Source of the DNA: JBKPNX01 sp046732855
Lineage (GTDB): Bacteria; Pseudomonadota; Alphaproteobacteria; Geminicoccales; Geminicoccaceae
DNA length: 8,274 bases
Direction of reading: 5' to 3'
Assembly (NCBI GenBank): GCA_046732855.1
Contig: JBKPNX010000081.1
Coordinates: 1 to 8,274 of the forward strand
Positions 7,768-8,274 of the stretch are shown piece by piece; positions within the stretch are counted from its first letter, which is position 1, and every line of letters starts with the position of its first letter. The notes under the pieces were generated by a model. The model was not told the origin of the DNA. It made no database searches and saw only the letters and a list, made by a program, of their open reading frames with translations. The translations under genes were made by a program, and so were the position numbers.

Positions 7768-8274
7768 TCAGGTTCCCGGCACGAAGCGCTGGAGCGCAAG
7801 CGTCAGCGCAAAGCCGGCGACCGCCAGCCAGGCGACGGGCAGGTTGCCGGCGCTGGCGATCAGCGTCGCGTCGAGCAGCGAAATCCCGGCGATCAGGCTG
7901 ATCACCGCGCGCGGTACGTCGCCCGGGAGGCGGCGGCGCAGGAACCATAGCGCGACCCCGACCCAGAGGATGAAGGCGAGCGACAGAATCGCTCCAGCCG
8001 GGGCGGCTAGCGCCTTGGCCAGAGCGTAGACGAGCGGCGCGCCAAGAAACAGGAGCGGCCACAGGTTCTGCACTTCGCCGAGCGTCTCCTGCTTGGCCAC
8101 GTAGGTCAGGCCGATCAGGTAGCAGAGCAGCAGGAACGCGCCGATCAGGAGCGCGGAGGGCAGCTCGGAGGCGACCGCGAGCCCGGCGGTGACGTAGACC
8201 AGCACGCGACAGAGTCCCATCAGTACCGGGCTCAGCGGGTTGTCCTTGTGCCGCCGGTCGTACAGCACGATCGC
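7768..8274 (-). CDS. eboC: EboC: UbiA-like membrane protein, 5' end outside the window
   Basis: The C-terminal 168 residues of a polytopic membrane protein; the frame runs off the right edge, and the GTG at 8266-8268 is internal, not a start. About six hydrophobic segments are visible: around LMGLCRVLVYVTAGLAVA, ALLIGAFLLLCYLIG, LWPLLFLGAPLVYALA, ILSLAFILWVGVALWF, AVISLIAGISLLDATLIA and AWLAVAGFALTLAL. The opening YDRRHKDNPLSPVLMGLCR and the ending LQRFVPGT match my memory of UbiA-like EboC proteins. UbiA enzymes are prenyltransferases with two Asp-rich motifs; the first would be upstream of the edge, and where the second would be expected the sequence reads GLTYVAKQET, with no aspartate pair. 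EboC may therefore not be a standard prenyltransferase. It is on the same strand as eboA and eboB but 4.3 kb upstream of them, out of the usual A-B-C order. Confidence 0.78.
   Translation of the reverse strand, partial: AIVLYDRRHKDNPLSPVLMGLCRVLVYVTAGLAVASELPSALLIGAFLLLCYLIGLTYVAKQETLGEVQNLWPLLFLGAPLVYALAKALAAPAGAILSLAFILWVGVALWFLRRRLPGDVPRAVISLIAGISLLDATLIASAGNLPVAWLAVAGFALTLALQRFVPGT

Overview
This GC-rich window looks like a chromosomal segment from a Gram-negative, probably proteobacterial, organism. The evidence is the overall composition, Sec-type signal peptides on three predicted periplasmic or secreted proteins, a soluble periplasmic c-type cytochrome, and a pair of CRP-type operators. 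The exact lineage cannot be read from the sequence.

Layout, left to right. (1) At 1-1524 (+) lies the C-terminal two-thirds of a Cu(I)-type P1B ATPase, cut by the left edge. (2) Converging on it are eboB (TatD-like metallohydrolase, 1635-2561, -) and eboA (2609-3472, -, TTG start). These belong to the Ebo set, a conserved bacterial gene cluster linked in the literature to secretion or trafficking of metabolites. (3) At 3575-5673 (-) is a two-gene periplasmic oxidation module: a monohaem cytochrome c followed by a signal-peptide-bearing beta-propeller dehydrogenase of the sorbosone/PQQ-glucose dehydrogenase type. It ends in a hairpin terminator just before eboA. (4) Facing away from the cytochrome, across a 238-bp intergenic region with a large dyad, is a small cupin gene (5912-6373, +). 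(5) Next is a secreted nucleoside-hydrolase-like protein (6582-7400, +), preceded by two tandem CRP-like sites. (6) A degraded remnant of a TIGR03032-like gene follows (7416-7758, +), with its surviving homology blocks in two frames. (7) At the right edge is the C-terminal half of eboC, a UbiA-like membrane protein (7768-8274, -).

The main point is the arrangement. Three Ebo genes lie on the same strand, but eboC is on the 5' side of eboA-eboB and separated from them by about 4.3 kb. That interval holds a cytochrome-coupled dehydrogenase, a cupin, a secreted hydrolase-like protein and a dead gene. One hypothesis is that the Ebo proteins move a compound to the periplasm, where the dehydrogenase/cytochrome pair oxidises it. 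An equally simple reading is that unrelated genes were inserted into, or shuffled with, a broken Ebo cluster. The sequence alone cannot decide between them.
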